The notes beneath the pieces are model-generated. The model was not told the origin of the DNA and did no database searches. It saw only the letters and a program-made list of their open reading frames with translations. The position numbers and the translations under genes are program-made. A stretch of DNA of 64,000 nt from Rikenellaceae bacterium (GTDB lineage: Bacteria; Bacteroidota; Bacteroidia; Bacteroidales; Rikenellaceae): NCBI GenBank assembly GCA_015060165.1, contig SUZC01000012.1, forward strand, positions 1 through 64,000, given 5' to 3'. Below, piece by piece: positions 53,040 through 62,789 of the stretch (positions are counted from its first letter, which is position 1; every line of letters starts with the position of its first letter).

Positions 53040-53252
53040 ATGGAAGATGAATTATTAACGTTGTTATTTGGTTCTTTGCTGATGCTTCTGGTTTTTATTA
53101 TGCCTGGATGTCTATTGTATAAAGTCATAATACAAGCTACAACAAAAAAAGAGGTATCATTCTTTAAATGTTTATTTAAGACTGTAGTAACAATTATTGT
53201 AACAACATTAGTATTTGTTTTGTTAGCTATACTTATTGCTACGCTTAGTTAG
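53040..53252 (+). CDS. Small two-helix membrane protein
   Basis: A 70-residue protein with two hydrophobic helices: LLTLLFGSLLMLLVFIMPG (about 5-23) and TVVTIIVTTLVFVLLAILIA (about 48-67), joined by a basic loop (TTKKEVSFFKCLFK). No family recognised. The A/T-rich codon use differs from neighbouring genes, which may mean recent acquisition or low expression. It begins 61 bases after the structured RNA and ends at a terminator, so an RNA-plus-small-protein unit is possible. Confidence 0.6.
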   Translation: MEDELLTLLFGSLLMLLVFIMPGCLLYKVIIQATTKKEVSFFKCLFKTVVTIIVTTLVFVLLAILIATLS

Positions 53253-53260
53253 AAATAAAT

Positions 53261-53304
53261 AAAAAGTTCCATCTTGCATCTTGATGATGTTCGATGGAAC
53301 TTTT
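53261..53304. terminator. Bidirectional terminator between the small membrane protein and glnS
   Basis: AAAAGTTCCATC (53262-53273) pairs with GATGGAACTTTT (53293-53304), with T-rich flanks on both strands. Confidence 0.85.
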
Positions 53305-53326
53305 ATTATTTATACGTATTGTATAA

Positions 53327-55063
53327 TTACTTATTCATCTTTGCCCACGAGTCTTTGAGCGTAACGGTACGGTTAAAGACAAGGTGGTCGGGGGTAGACT
53401 CCTTATCGACATTGAAGTAACCAATGCGCTGGAACTGCAGGTAGTCGAGTGGCTTGGCATCAGCCAAATACTTCTCAACGTAGCACTCTGTAAGCACTGT
53501 GAGTGAGTTGGGGTTAATCATCTGTTTCATAGCCTCCAACGCATCGCAACCCTGCTCCTTGCGGATTGCAGCCATCTCGTCGCGAGGATTCTCAACCTTC
53601 CACAAACGATCGTACAAGCGTACCTCAGCCTTGATGCAGTGGTCGCAACTTACCCAGTGGAGTGTACCCTTCACCTTGCGGTTGCTGCCCGGCATACCTG
53701 TCTTGGTCTCGGGGTCGTACTCAGCATATACGGTTGTAACCTTGCCATTCTCGTCCTTGTCGCAACCCGTACACTTCACGATGTAGGCGTTCTTCAAGCG
53801 TACCTCCTGACCCGGAGTCATACGGAAATACTTCTTTGGAGCATCCTCCATAAAGTCATCACGCTCCATCCACAATTCGCGGCTGAACTCAATGGTGTGA
53901 GTACCTGCCTCGGGGTCCTCCGGGTTGTTTACGGCCTCCATTGCCTCCACCTGACCCTCTGGGTAGTTGGTGATGATGAGCTTTACGGGGTCAAGCACTG
54001 CGCTCACACGAGTAGCACGTTTGTTCAAATCGTCGCGTACGGCACTCTCCAACAAAGCAAAGTCGTTCAACGCATCGTAGGTGGTGTAGCCAATCTTATC
54101 CACGAAGTTGCGGATAGACTCTGGTGAGTAACCTCTGCGGCGGAATGCGCAAAGGGTCGGCATACGAGGATCGTCCCAACCGTCAACCAAACCCTCCTTT
54201 ACGAGGATAAGCAGGTTGCGCTTACTCATCAGCGTATAGTTGAGGTTCAACTTGTTGAACTCATACTGGCGAGGACGGTTGTGCTCCAAATCTTTGCCCT
54301 CCTTCACCCAATCCACAAACAAGTCGTAGAGTGGACGGTGAGGCACAAATTCGAGTGTACACAACGAGTGAGTCACACCCTCGAAGTAGTCGCTCTGACC
54401 GTGTGCAAAGTCATACATCGGATATACCTTCCACTTGTCGCCCGTACGGTGGTGAGGGTGGTTCACTACACGATAGATAATCGGGTCGCGGAAGTGCATA
54501 TTTGAGCTTGCCATATCAATCTTGGCACGAAGTACCATCTTGCCCTCCTCAATCTCGCCACGTGTCATCTTCTCAAACAAATCGAGGTTCTCCTCGATGG
54601 GACGATTGCGATAGGGGCTATCTGTACCAGCCTGAGTGGGTGTACCCTTCTGGGCAGCAATCTCTTCTGAGGTCTGCTCGTCGATGTAGGCCTTGCCCTC
54701 CTTGATTAGACGCACTGCAAAGTCCCACAACTGCTGGAAGTAGTCCGAAGCGTAATACTCATTACCCCATTGGAAACCAAGCCATTGAATATCCTCCTTG
54801 ATGGCCTCGACATACTCCATATCCTCTTTGGTAGGATTAGTATCATCGAAACGAAGGTTGCACACACCACCATATTTGGCAGCTACGCCAAAGTCCAAGC
54901 AGATGGCCTTAGCGTGGCCGATGTGAAGGTAGCCGTTGGGCTCGGGTGGGAAACGGGTCTGCACTCGTGTTTCTCCCTTTGCAATCGACTCCTCTATAAT
55001 CTCCTCCAAAAAATTGAGTCGCTCCTTCGACTCCTGAGTCTCGATGTTATTAATCTCTGTCAT
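53327..55063 (-). CDS. glnS: Glutamine-tRNA ligase
   Basis: Class I synthetase charging tRNA-Gln. 578 residues with the HIGH motif in RFPPEPNGYLHIGHAKAI, the FDDTNP segment, and MSKRNL as the KMSKS-type motif; the C-terminal half is the beta-barrel anticodon-binding region. Its presence means the organism does not rely only on the Glu-tRNA amidation route. ATG 55061-55063. Confidence 0.97.
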   Translation of the reverse strand: MTEINNIETQESKERLNFLEEIIEESIAKGETRVQTRFPPEPNGYLHIGHAKAICLDFGVAAKYGGVCNLRFDDTNPTKEDMEYVEAIKEDIQWLGFQWGNEYYASDYFQQLWDFAVRLIKEGKAYIDEQTSEEIAAQKGTPTQAGTDSPYRNRPIEENLDLFEKMTRGEIEEGKMVLRAKIDMASSNMHFRDPIIYRVVNHPHHRTGDKWKVYPMYDFAHGQSDYFEGVTHSLCTLEFVPHRPLYDLFVDWVKEGKDLEHNRPRQYEFNKLNLNYTLMSKRNLLILVKEGLVDGWDDPRMPTLCAFRRRGYSPESIRNFVDKIGYTTYDALNDFALLESAVRDDLNKRATRVSAVLDPVKLIITNYPEGQVEAMEAVNNPEDPEAGTHTIEFSRELWMERDDFMEDAPKKYFRMTPGQEVRLKNAYIVKCTGCDKDENGKVTTVYAEYDPETKTGMPGSNRKVKGTLHWVSCDHCIKAEVRLYDRLWKVENPRDEMAAIRKEQGCDALEAMKQMINPNSLTVLTECYVEKYLADAKPLDYLQFQRIGYFNVDKESTPDHLVFNRTVTLKDSWAKMNK

Positions 55064-55111
55064 AGCTCGTTATATGATTTATATTATTCTCTGTAATTAG
55101 TTTTCCTGCAA

Positions 55112-56209
55112 TTATCTCTTTTTGCTGAGTGCAATATCTTTGAGCAGACGTACCGATACCGATACCACCTGGCGGTTGCCCCAGCCTGTGCCGTCGTACT
55201 GCATCGCAAAGAAACAGTTTACGCGCACCGTATTGTCGAAGAACCAGCGATCGTAACCAATCTTTGTGATGTTGTATATATTCTCAGTTGTGCCATAGAA
55301 CGACTCACCTGCATAGAGCTCTCCGCCATAGCCGTTGGGGAATGCCTCGCTACGGAACGAGCGGTAGTAGGGTTGCAGATTCTCGCCGATGTAGAGCTGC
55401 TCGTCGAGATATACTCCCCACTTAGCCATACGCAACTGCAACATTCCGCCTTTGGGACGAAGGTACTTCTCGTCGTTGTCGCGGTCACGCTGGAAAGTCT
55501 GGAAGTAGTGCAACTTCACATCGAAGTCGAAATAAGCGTTGAATCTCGCTCCAACGTATGGGTCGAGCATCAGCTGGTCGTTCACACAATCCTTGATTAG
55601 CTTGCTGCCTGCGAAGTGGAACATCGAGAAATTGTAACCTGCGTAGAATCGGCGATGGTAGTTGTCGATGTAATAACGCCCCGACGACATAATGCGGAAC
55701 TTCTCGCGTGATGCCTCCGAATACATACCGCACCAGTCGGCTGAAATCTCAGCATAGCCTCTATCGCCCTTGTATTGTACCATCACTCCCTGCACTCGGT
55801 TGTCGTAGAAACGCATCGAGTCGCTCATCATTACGTCGGTATAGTCGCCAATCATCTTCTCACGCGAAAAGATACCGGCGTATGCGGCAACCTTCTGGTT
55901 GTCGAATTGGTAATATACCTGTGGGCGAGCCTTTGAGAATGTGACAGTGTTATTGCCGAAGTCCGACCATAAATCCATACCCACCATCAGGCGGTTATAC
56001 TTGTTCCACTCCACGCCAACGGTTGGTGTAAGTCGTGAACTGAAAAGAGTCTGCGATTCGCCAAATCGGCAGTCGATGTACTCGCGGTTGTCGAAATACA
56101 TATCGAAGTCGGCACCCACCAAGAGCTTCATATCCTGCTGTGCGTGAGCCGAACTGAGAGCCATCAATGCAGCGATGGCCACTATCATATTGCGTAAAAT
56201 ACGATTCAT
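55112..56209 (-). CDS. Exported protein, predicted outer-membrane beta barrel
   Basis: A 365-residue protein with a signal peptide ending in SSAHAQ. The rest is rich in Tyr/Phe/Trp and alternating polar-hydrophobic strands (VGADFDMYFDN, PTVGVEWNKYNRLMVGMDLW, ARPQVYYQF, and a last strand VVSVSVRLLKDIAL), as in barrel proteins of Bacteroidales. Family not recognised; a porin-like or surface role is inferred. It sits alone, 48 bases upstream of glnS on the same strand. A TAACTTTG box on the minus strand (complement of 56238-56245) may serve it. Confidence 0.65.
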   Translation of the reverse strand: MNRILRNMIVAIAALMALSSAHAQQDMKLLVGADFDMYFDNREYIDCRFGESQTLFSSRLTPTVGVEWNKYNRLMVGMDLWSDFGNNTVTFSKARPQVYYQFDNQKVAAYAGIFSREKMIGDYTDVMMSDSMRFYDNRVQGVMVQYKGDRGYAEISADWCGMYSEASREKFRIMSSGRYYIDNYHRRFYAGYNFSMFHFAGSKLIKDCVNDQLMLDPYVGARFNAYFDFDVKLHYFQTFQRDRDNDEKYLRPKGGMLQLRMAKWGVYLDEQLYIGENLQPYYRSFRSEAFPNGYGGELYAGESFYGTTENIYNITKIGYDRWFFDNTVRVNCFFAMQYDGTGWGNRQVVSVSVRLLKDIALSKKR

Positions 56210-56267
56210 AGAGTGTGATTGATTTTATTTTAACATGCAAAGTTAATGTAATTCTCGCGATTTATAT

Positions 56268-56275
56268 TATATTTG
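56268..56275 (+). promoter_or_regulatory. -7 box of the phospholipase C-like gene
   Basis: TATATTTG, 25 bases before the ATG at 56301; the -33 box is weak. It is back-to-back with the minus-strand TAACTTTG at 56238-56245. Confidence 0.5.
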
Positions 56276-56300
56276 TGTAAGGAATTTAATCAAAAAAGAT

Positions 56301-57119
56301 ATGAATAGGCGTATTATTCTTATTATATTGCTCATCGTGGCATATTCGGGTGTAGATGCTGTGGCTCAATCAGTCGGCAGGAAATCAGGCAAAGTGCATT
56401 ATAATGCCTTTTCGCACAACGACTATACCCGGGCTCGTCCTTTGTGGGATGCGGTAGATAGAGGCTTTAACTGCGTCGAGGCAGATTTGTGGCTTATTGA
56501 TGGTGAAATTTATGTTGCTCACGACCGAGAAAAAGTAAAACCCGAGAGAACGTTCGAGAAATTATATATTGAACCTTTGGCACAATTGGTTGCACAAAAC
56601 AAGGGCCGTGTACATCGTAAGGGCAAGAAACCGTTTATGCTGATGATTGATTGCAAAAGCGATGGCGAGCAGATGCTGCCTGTGCTTAAAGCAAAACTCG
56701 AAAAATATCGTTCGATGTTTTGTTATGTGGAGAATGGTAAAATGCACAAACGTGCGATTCTGCTATTTATATCGGGCAAAAGACCTATGAAAACTATTTT
56801 GGAGCAGGGTGATGGTTATATGTTTTTGGATGGAACGATTAGCGAACTGGGAAGCAATATAGATTCCAATATAATGCCTGTGGTGAGCGATAATTTTACT
56901 AAATTCGTCAAGTGGAATGGTGAGGCTGAGATATCTCAATCGGAATTGGAGAAGATGCGAGGTTATATCGCTAAGACTCACGCTGAAGGCAAGTTGTTCC
57001 GCTGGTGGGGCGCACCCGACAAGGCACAATTCAAAAAATTATTTATCGAGGAGGGTGTCGATTTAATCGGTGCTGATGATTTGGATATATTGATTGATGT
57101 TATACAAGACGTAAAGTAA
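56301..57119 (+). CDS. Exported PLC/GDPD-like phosphodiesterase
   Basis: 272 residues with a signal peptide ending in AVAQ. The first catalytic segment reads AFSHNDYTRARPLWDAVDRGFNCVEADLWLIDGEIYVAHDR, containing the His-Asn and Glu-x-Asp pattern shared by glycerophosphodiesterases and PI-specific phospholipase C; FMLMIDCKSDGEQ follows. Similar Bacteroidetes proteins are annotated as PLC-like phosphodiesterases. Probably periplasmic; substrate unknown. trmH starts one base after its stop. Confidence 0.78.
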   Translation: MNRRIILIILLIVAYSGVDAVAQSVGRKSGKVHYNAFSHNDYTRARPLWDAVDRGFNCVEADLWLIDGEIYVAHDREKVKPERTFEKLYIEPLAQLVAQNKGRVHRKGKKPFMLMIDCKSDGEQMLPVLKAKLEKYRSMFCYVENGKMHKRAILLFISGKRPMKTILEQGDGYMFLDGTISELGSNIDSNIMPVVSDNFTKFVKWNGEAEISQSELEKMRGYIAKTHAEGKLFRWWGAPDKAQFKKLFIEEGVDLIGADDLDILIDVIQDVK

Positions 57120-57120
57120 T

Positions 57121-57666
57121 ATGAGAAAAATAACAAATCAAGAACTTAATCGTCCCACGGTGGACGAATTTGCCGCTATGGGTCGTATTCCCGTTGTGGT
57201 AGTGCTTGATAATGTGCGCTCGGCTCAGAATGTGGGAGCTTTCTTCCGTACGGGCGATGCTTTTGCCATCGAGTGTGTGGCGTTGTGTGGTATTACAGCT
57301 ACCCCTCCATCGAAGGATATACACAAGTCGGCACTGGGAGCCGAACTCTCCGTTGAGTGGATCCACTATCCGTCGACGTTGGATTGTGTGCGGGAACTAA
57401 AGGCACAAGGCTATCGCATTTTGGCTATCGAGCAGGTCGAGGGTGCTGTGATGCTTGATGAGTTGCAGGTTGCCTCCGACTGCAAGTATGCCCTTGTTTT
57501 TGGCAATGAGGTGGCTGGTGTCGAACAGTCGGTAGTTGACGAGTGCGATGGAGCTATCGAGATTCCCCAGCTCGGTACAAAGCATTCGCTCAATGTATCT
57601 GTTGCGGGAGGAGTGGTGTTGTGGCCATTTTTTGCAGCCCTCCGCCACTGTGTCGATGACAAATAG
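57121..57666 (+). CDS. TrmH/SpoU-family RNA 2'-O-methyltransferase
   Basis: 181 residues with the knotted SPOUT fold: VVVLDNVRSAQNVGAFFRTGDAF (motif 1), FGNEVAGVEQSVVD (motif 2) and IEIPQLGTKHSLNVSVAGGVVLW (motif 3). It methylates the ribose of tRNA or rRNA with SAM; the target nucleotide is not deducible. Tightly follows the phosphodiesterase gene. Confidence 0.92.
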   Translation: MRKITNQELNRPTVDEFAAMGRIPVVVVLDNVRSAQNVGAFFRTGDAFAIECVALCGITATPPSKDIHKSALGAELSVEWIHYPSTLDCVRELKAQGYRILAIEQVEGAVMLDELQVASDCKYALVFGNEVAGVEQSVVDECDGAIEIPQLGTKHSLNVSVAGGVVLWPFFAALRHCVDDK

Positions 57667-57731
57667 TTGCCATAGGCGTAGCTAAAATCATAAATGGCTG
57701 CGGTAAATTTCGTTAAGATATAAATTTTACC

Positions 57732-57739
57732 TACTTTTG
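57732..57739 (+). promoter_or_regulatory. panB -7 box
   Basis: TACTTTTG. The leader that follows contains a small hairpin CTGCC-TCA-GGCAG near 57762-57774. Confidence 0.45.
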
Positions 57740-57816
57740 CCGCGAGTAAATGGGTCGCATATCTGCCTCAGGCAGGGCGAGTCCGATTAATGAACGATTA
57801 TAAATTTTTTAGATAT

Positions 57817-58632
57817 ATGTCAGTTGCAGGTTCTGTCAGAGCGGTTACGACTCTGCGTTTAACCGAGATGAAACAGCGTGGCGAGAAGATTGCTATGCTT
57901 ACTTCGTATGATTATTCAACAGCCAAGATTGTCGATGCGGCAGGTGTCGATGTGATTCTGGTGGGTGACTCGGCGGCCAATGTGATGGCCGGTTACGAGA
58001 CCACACTCCCCATTACTTTGGATATGATGATTTATCACGCCCGATCGGTCGTTAGAGCTGTCAATCGTGCTTTGGTGGTTGTCGATTTGCCATTTGGAAC
58101 ATATCAGGGTAACTCGAAGGTCGCTCTCGATTCGGCTATCCGTATTATGAAGGAGACCGAGGCCGATGCCGTTAAGTTGGAGGGTGGCGAGGAGATCCTC
58201 GAATCGGTTGAGCGTATTCTCTCGGCGGGTATTCCCGTTATGGGCCATTTGGGACTCACGCCGCAGTCGATTCACAAGTTTGGTACGTATAATGTGCGTG
58301 CCAAGGAGGAGGCCGAGGCCGAGAAGTTGGTGCGCGATGCTCATCTGTTGGAGCAGGCTGGTTGCTTTGCTGTGGTATTGGAGAAGATTCCTGCAGCCCT
58401 GGCTGAGCGAGTATCGAAGGAGTTGCATATGCCTACAATCGGTATTGGAGCAGGCGGTGCTACCGATGGTCAGGTGCTTGTAGTACACGATATGTTGGGC
58501 ATTACCAACGACTTCTCACCTCGATTCCTGCGTCGCTATGCCGACCTGAATGGTATTATGAGCGAGGCTGTTGCCCACTATGTGAACGATGTGAAGAGTC
58601 TCGACTTCCCCAACGAGAAGGAGCAGTATTAA
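57817..58632 (+). CDS. panB: 3-methyl-2-oxobutanoate hydroxymethyltransferase
   Basis: First committed step of pantothenate synthesis, using methylene-tetrahydrofolate. About 271 residues from the ATG at 57817; an ATG at 57790 adds nine residues unlike the family. [35 protein letters not shown] holds the substrate and metal-binding region (split in two for the Asp ligands), and [14 protein letters not shown] and [14 protein letters not shown] follow. Confidence 0.95.
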   Translation: MSVAGSVRAVTTLRLTEMKQRGEKIAMLTSYDYSTAKIVDAAGVDVILVGDSAANVMAGYETTLPITLDMMIYHARSVVRAVNRALVVVDLPFGTYQGNSKVALDSAIRIMKETEADAVKLEGGEEILESVERILSAGIPVMGHLGLTPQSIHKFGTYNVRAKEEAEAEKLVRDAHLLEQAGCFAVVLEKIPAALAERVSKELHMPTIGIGAGGATDGQVLVVHDMLGITNDFSPRFLRRYADLNGIMSEAVAHYVNDVKSLDFPNEKEQY

Positions 58633-58668
58633 TTTTTTCGAAAACCTATTTCTGAAAACCTTTTAGCT

Positions 58669-59388
58669 ATGCGTAAATTAGTTATAATTCCCACTTACAA
58701 CGAGATTGAGAATGTCTCGGCTATGATCGACAAAGTCTTCTCATTGGAGGAGTCGTTCGATTTGCTTATCATCGACGATGGTTCACCCGACGGTACCGCT
58801 GCCGTGGTGAAGAAACGTATGGCAGAGTTCCCGGAGCGATTGTTTATCATCGAGCGTCAGGGCAAGTTAGGCCTTGGTACAGCCTACCTTACTGGCTTTA
58901 AGTGGGCATTGGATAATGGTTATGACTATGTCTTCGAGATGGATTGTGACTTCTCGCATAACCCCGACGATTTGGTGCGCTTATATCGTACTGCTGTGGC
59001 AGGCAGCGATGTGGTTGTAGGCTCACGCTATGTGAAGGGTGTGAATGTGGTGAATTGGCCGATGTCGCGATTGTTGATGTCGTACTTTGCCTCGGTGTAT
59101 GTTCGTCTGGTTACCCGTATGCCGGTGCGAGATGCTACGGCAGGCTTTGTTTGCTACTCCCGCAAGGCGTTGGAGACTTTGGATCTGGACGCTGTGAAGA
59201 TGAAAGGCTATGGTTTCCAGATTGAGATGAAGTACTCGGCGTGGACTTTGGGCTTGAAGGTTAGCGAGGTGTCGATTATCTTCACCGAGCGCCAGGAGGG
59301 AGCCTCAAAGATGAGTGGAGGAATCTTTGGCGAGGCATTCTTCGGAGTGTTGAAGTTGCCTTTCCGCAAGATCAGTCGTAAGAATTAG
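58669..59388 (+). CDS. Polyprenol-phosphate mannosyltransferase-like GT2
   Basis: 239 residues of the DPM1-like family: IIPTYNEIENV at the start, DLLIIDDGSPDGTA (nucleotide-sugar Asp), FEMDCDFSHNPDDL (DxD-type metal site), and SRYVKGVNVVNWPMSRLLMS. It transfers a sugar, probably mannose or glucose, from GDP/UDP-sugar to undecaprenyl phosphate, supplying GT39/GT83-type transferases such as the one at 60000. No C-terminal membrane segment. Confidence 0.9.
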   Translation: MRKLVIIPTYNEIENVSAMIDKVFSLEESFDLLIIDDGSPDGTAAVVKKRMAEFPERLFIIERQGKLGLGTAYLTGFKWALDNGYDYVFEMDCDFSHNPDDLVRLYRTAVAGSDVVVGSRYVKGVNVVNWPMSRLLMSYFASVYVRLVTRMPVRDATAGFVCYSRKALETLDLDAVKMKGYGFQIEMKYSAWTLGLKVSEVSIIFTERQEGASKMSGGIFGEAFFGVLKLPFRKISRKN

Positions 59389-59417
59389 TTGCCGAGCAGA
59401 GGGCAATACAAAAATAG

Positions 59418-59448
59418 ACCCGACACAAATTTATTGTGTCGGGTTTTT
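59418..59448 (+). terminator. Terminator of the GT2 gene
   Basis: CCCGACACAA (59419-59428) pairs with TTGTGTCGGG (59434-59443), followed by five T. Confidence 0.9.
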
Positions 59449-59558
59449 CGTTGATGCGTTGTCGCTAACCAAACTATATTGTCTGAAATCGTAGTTACAG
59501 TGATGTCTTGTTGTTGCAAGTCGTAGTTGCCGCTATGCAGCAATGGGGCGCAGTGGTG

Positions 59559-59960
59559 CTATTGGAATGTGAAGATATAGTTCATCGAAAAGTTCCAGAA
59601 TGTCACCACTCCTGTAGCGATTAGCTTTACGAAGTAGAAATTCCACTTTGCGCAGCCGTGTAGCAGATAGATAACCAGATTGTTGATGGCAAGTCCTATG
59701 AGCGAGAATCCGAAGAAACGGAAGTACTGCATCATAATGTCAGGGTCGTTGCTGGCAAATGTCCAGGCTCTGTTGAGAATGTAGTTCGACGTTGCTGCGC
59801 AGACAAATCCAATCGAGTTTGCCACATATTTGTTGAGTTTGAAAAACTCTTTGGCCAGATATGTAATACCAAAATCGACCACAACGCCCGAACCTCCGAC
59901 AATGCAAAATTTCAGGAAACGCTCGATTAGAGTCTGGTTATGTAGTATCTCTTTAATCAT
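59559..59960 (-). CDS. GtrA-family membrane protein
   Basis: 133 residues with four membrane helices; the start (FLKFCIVGGSGVVVDFGITYL) is the GtrA signature. GtrA proteins are proposed to flip polyprenyl-phosphate sugars made by DPM1-like enzymes. It lies 39 bases after the GT39 gene on the same strand, and the DPM1-like gene is convergent on the other side, consistent with that role. Confidence 0.9.
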   Translation of the reverse strand: MIKEILHNQTLIERFLKFCIVGGSGVVVDFGITYLAKEFFKLNKYVANSIGFVCAATSNYILNRAWTFASNDPDIMMQYFRFFGFSLIGLAINNLVIYLLHGCAKWNFYFVKLIATGVVTFWNFSMNYIFTFQ

Positions 59961-59999
59961 ATTCTATTTGTGTACCTATTTGGGCTGGTGCAGCCGCCA

Positions 60000-61769
60000 C
60001 TACTTCGTAATTTCGGTCTTGTATATTTCGCTGTTGTACCAGGTCGGAATGTCGCGATGGCGTATGGCAAATCCCATTTTGTAATGCTGCTCGGGAAGAG
60101 TCTGATTGTCGGGTAGCGTGAACTCTATATCGATAGTGGTCTGCTTGCCGGCTGGTAGGGTAATACCCTTTGCAAGTGGGAAATAACTGCATCGTGGAGT
60201 GGCCCAACGCCAAGCTATTGTGAGCGAATTAACCTCTCCGTCGAGCAGAATATCATAGGGGTATGGATTGAATATTCTAAGCTTTGCCACAATCTTGTCA
60301 CCCGCTTTCATCTGCTCTGGAAGAGTGAAATCTTCGGCCTCGATTCTCACCTTTCTTACAGGTTGGAACTTTGGCTCCTCCACATAACTGAACGTTCTGC
60401 CATTCGATAGCTTGATTGATTTTACCCTCTCGCTAAGCTCCTGTTCTGTGTATTTGGCAGGGTCAACCTCGATGATTACCTCGCGATTGATGAAGTTGTC
60501 GTCGTTGTTTAGAAACTCCCATTCCGATGTGCGGTGATCGATACTAGATTGGCAGTATACCTCGCCCCCGGTGTAGAAATCGTACTTCGCACCTGTTGTA
60601 TAGCGTGTGTTTACAATCAGCGGGCGGCCGTTTGCTGCCTCGGCCATCTCGGAGTATGAACTCTTATTCTCAAACACTTCGGCACGCAATCCAATGGGGT
60701 TGCATATCAATACAACTCTCACTATAAGCAGCAATGCCAATGTGGCATAACCCACTTTCATTACATAGCGTCGTGTGCGAGTGTGTAGGCGGGTGTAACT
60801 CCAAAGCAACCATACCAAGCCATAGGCGGCTACGATAGTCCATTGTGGTTGCACGTAACCTCTGAATACCGATATGCCAAAGAAGATGAAGAATGCTGCA
60901 GGATAGAATTTAAGCGTACGAGTAATAGGAGTTGTTGCTTCGACCTTGCGCATAGCCTGTACCCATAGTGGTACGAAGAAGGGCGAAAAGACAACCAATA
61001 TGTTTACTATATACTCAATCACATTACCCAACTCGAAGGCTTTGTTTCTGTCGGATAGATGATATGCAAACGAAACCCAATCGTGGTCGCTCTGCCACAT
61101 AAGGTGAGGTGTGATGATAGCCAGTGCCACCACGCCACTCAGGGCTAACTCTCCAATCTTGCGAGGATTTCTGATGAACCATCCCACGTTGGCCAGCAAT
61201 GCAAATATAAGTACCAGTGCTCCGTGATATTTGCTCAGCGCCAGCAGACCGAGCGTTAGGCCCATAGTGAGCCATGCCCAGCGACGCGATTCGGTGAAGT
61301 GCTTGAATGTAAGTAGGAACAACGATGTGAAGAACATCAGTGGCCCATCGGGGACTGCAATCAAGCCGTAGAGTTGCAGGATGAGCATCGATGCCGTAAT
61401 CATAGCATAGAGTTCACCATCCTGGCGTGTAGGCTGCTCTGTGGTAGCTGATTTTGCGGGACGAATAATCAACCAAAAGATGTAGAGGTAGATGGGCTGA
61501 AGAATCGTGAAGAAGAATCTCACGCCCAGCTCTCCACTGAAAATGTGTTCACCCAGCCATACGAGCAAAGCCGTTACGGGCGGGTGGTCGAAATATCCCC
61601 AAGCGAGGTTTTGTGCAAAGATGTGGTAGTAGGCTTCGTCGTTAGCGAGTTCACTGCAACCCGATACAATAAGGTTTGCAATCCACCACACAATCATCCA
61701 AAAGCCAACGGTTTGATCGGCTGTTAGCGATCGATATTTAGCTAAAATATTGCCTTTTTCTCTTTCCAT
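60000..61769 (-). CDS. ArnT-like/GT39 glycosyltransferase, integral membrane
   Basis: 589 residues with about 10-12 helices and a C-terminal soluble beta domain (from about residue 390). The first periplasmic loop has ANDEAYYHIFAQNLAWGYFDHPPVT, with the Asp-Glu of PMT/ArnT GT39 enzymes that use a polyprenyl-phosphate sugar. It likely adds a sugar to lipid A or another envelope lipid on the periplasmic side; the acceptor is unknown. Confidence 0.85.
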   Translation of the reverse strand: MEREKGNILAKYRSLTADQTVGFWMIVWWIANLIVSGCSELANDEAYYHIFAQNLAWGYFDHPPVTALLVWLGEHIFSGELGVRFFFTILQPIYLYIFWLIIRPAKSATTEQPTRQDGELYAMITASMLILQLYGLIAVPDGPLMFFTSLFLLTFKHFTESRRWAWLTMGLTLGLLALSKYHGALVLIFALLANVGWFIRNPRKIGELALSGVVALAIITPHLMWQSDHDWVSFAYHLSDRNKAFELGNVIEYIVNILVVFSPFFVPLWVQAMRKVEATTPITRTLKFYPAAFFIFFGISVFRGYVQPQWTIVAAYGLVWLLWSYTRLHTRTRRYVMKVGYATLALLLIVRVVLICNPIGLRAEVFENKSSYSEMAEAANGRPLIVNTRYTTGAKYDFYTGGEVYCQSSIDHRTSEWEFLNNDDNFINREVIIEVDPAKYTEQELSERVKSIKLSNGRTFSYVEEPKFQPVRKVRIEAEDFTLPEQMKAGDKIVAKLRIFNPYPYDILLDGEVNSLTIAWRWATPRCSYFPLAKGITLPAGKQTTIDIEFTLPDNQTLPEQHYKMGFAIRHRDIPTWYNSEIYKTEITK

Positions 61770-61775
61770 AATTGA

Positions 61776-62786
61776 CTATATCATATTGTCAAACTTGTGT
61801 CGTCCGAGCGCATATCGCACAACCATCGAACCTCGGTAGATCATCTTCGATTCGGCAACCACTCGGCTACGTGTGGCTTTGCGTTTCTTGCTCAATGCTT
61901 TGTGCCAAGCAAAGAAATCTTTGTAGGCTCGGAGTGTGGCGTTTGCCAATTTAATCTCTCCTTTGAGCAGGTATATTATAACCGAGAGCATATCGGCCAG
62001 GGGCCTAAGTACCGCTACCGTCATGCGTTGCATTGTGGGGGCGCATTTGTAGAGCATTGCCAGATTGTTGCGATAGTTGAGGTATAGCTTGCCGGGTGAT
62101 TCGTTTGGAAGTGTACCACCTCCCAAATGGTAGACTACGCTGCGAGGTTCTGCCATAACTTTATAGCCGGCAAGTTGCATACGCCAGCAGAGGTCAATCT
62201 CCTCCATGTGGGCAAAGAAATCTCCATCGAAACCACCTAAACTATGAAACACCTCAGCTCGACAGCAAAATGCTGCTCCACTTGCCCAGAATACTTCGCG
62301 AGCCGAGTCGTATTGCCCCTTGTCCTGCTCGATTGTCGAGAGTATTCTGCCTCGGCAGAGAGGGTATCCTAAATAGTCTATGAAGCCTCCCGCTGCGCCA
62401 GCATACTCAAATTTGCTGCGTTCCACATCTGAGAGCAATTTGGGTGCTACGGCAGCTATCTGCTCATCGCCTTGAAGCATCTCGATGAGTGGTTCAAGCC
62501 AGCCTGAAGTCACTTCTACATCAGAGTTTAGCAAGACGTAATATTTTGCATCGACTTTGGTCAGTGCTCTGTTGTAACCCTCGGCAAAACCATAATTCTT
62601 ATCAAGTTCGAGAATCTCAACGGTGGGGTAACTCTGCTTAAGAAAAGCTACCGAATCATCGGTCGAGCCGTTGTCGGCTACGATTATTCGTGCCTGCGAC
62701 GGGGTGTTTTCCACCACCGACGGCATATAGTGTTCCAAGTGCTTACGGCCGTTCCAGTTGAGAATGACTACTGCTGTCTGCATCAT
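61776..62786 (-). CDS. Family 2 glycosyltransferase
   Basis: 336 residues. VILNWNGRKHLEHYMPSVVE, IIVADNGSTDDSVAFL (nucleotide-binding Asp) and VLLNSDVEVTSGWLEPL (DxD-like) place it in the rhamnosyl-type GT2 branch; ED/WR-type end in HMEEIDLCWRMQLAGYKV. Cytosolic, membrane-associated. Its start is three bases from the stop of the acyltransferase gene upstream, so the two are coupled. Confidence 0.9.
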   Translation of the reverse strand: MMQTAVVILNWNGRKHLEHYMPSVVENTPSQARIIVADNGSTDDSVAFLKQSYPTVEILELDKNYGFAEGYNRALTKVDAKYYVLLNSDVEVTSGWLEPLIEMLQGDEQIAAVAPKLLSDVERSKFEYAGAAGGFIDYLGYPLCRGRILSTIEQDKGQYDSAREVFWASGAAFCCRAEVFHSLGGFDGDFFAHMEEIDLCWRMQLAGYKVMAEPRSVVYHLGGGTLPNESPGKLYLNYRNNLAMLYKCAPTMQRMTVAVLRPLADMLSVIIYLLKGEIKLANATLRAYKDFFAWHKALSKKRKATRSRVVAESKMIYRGSMVVRYALGRHKFDNMI

Positions 62787-62789
62787 AGT

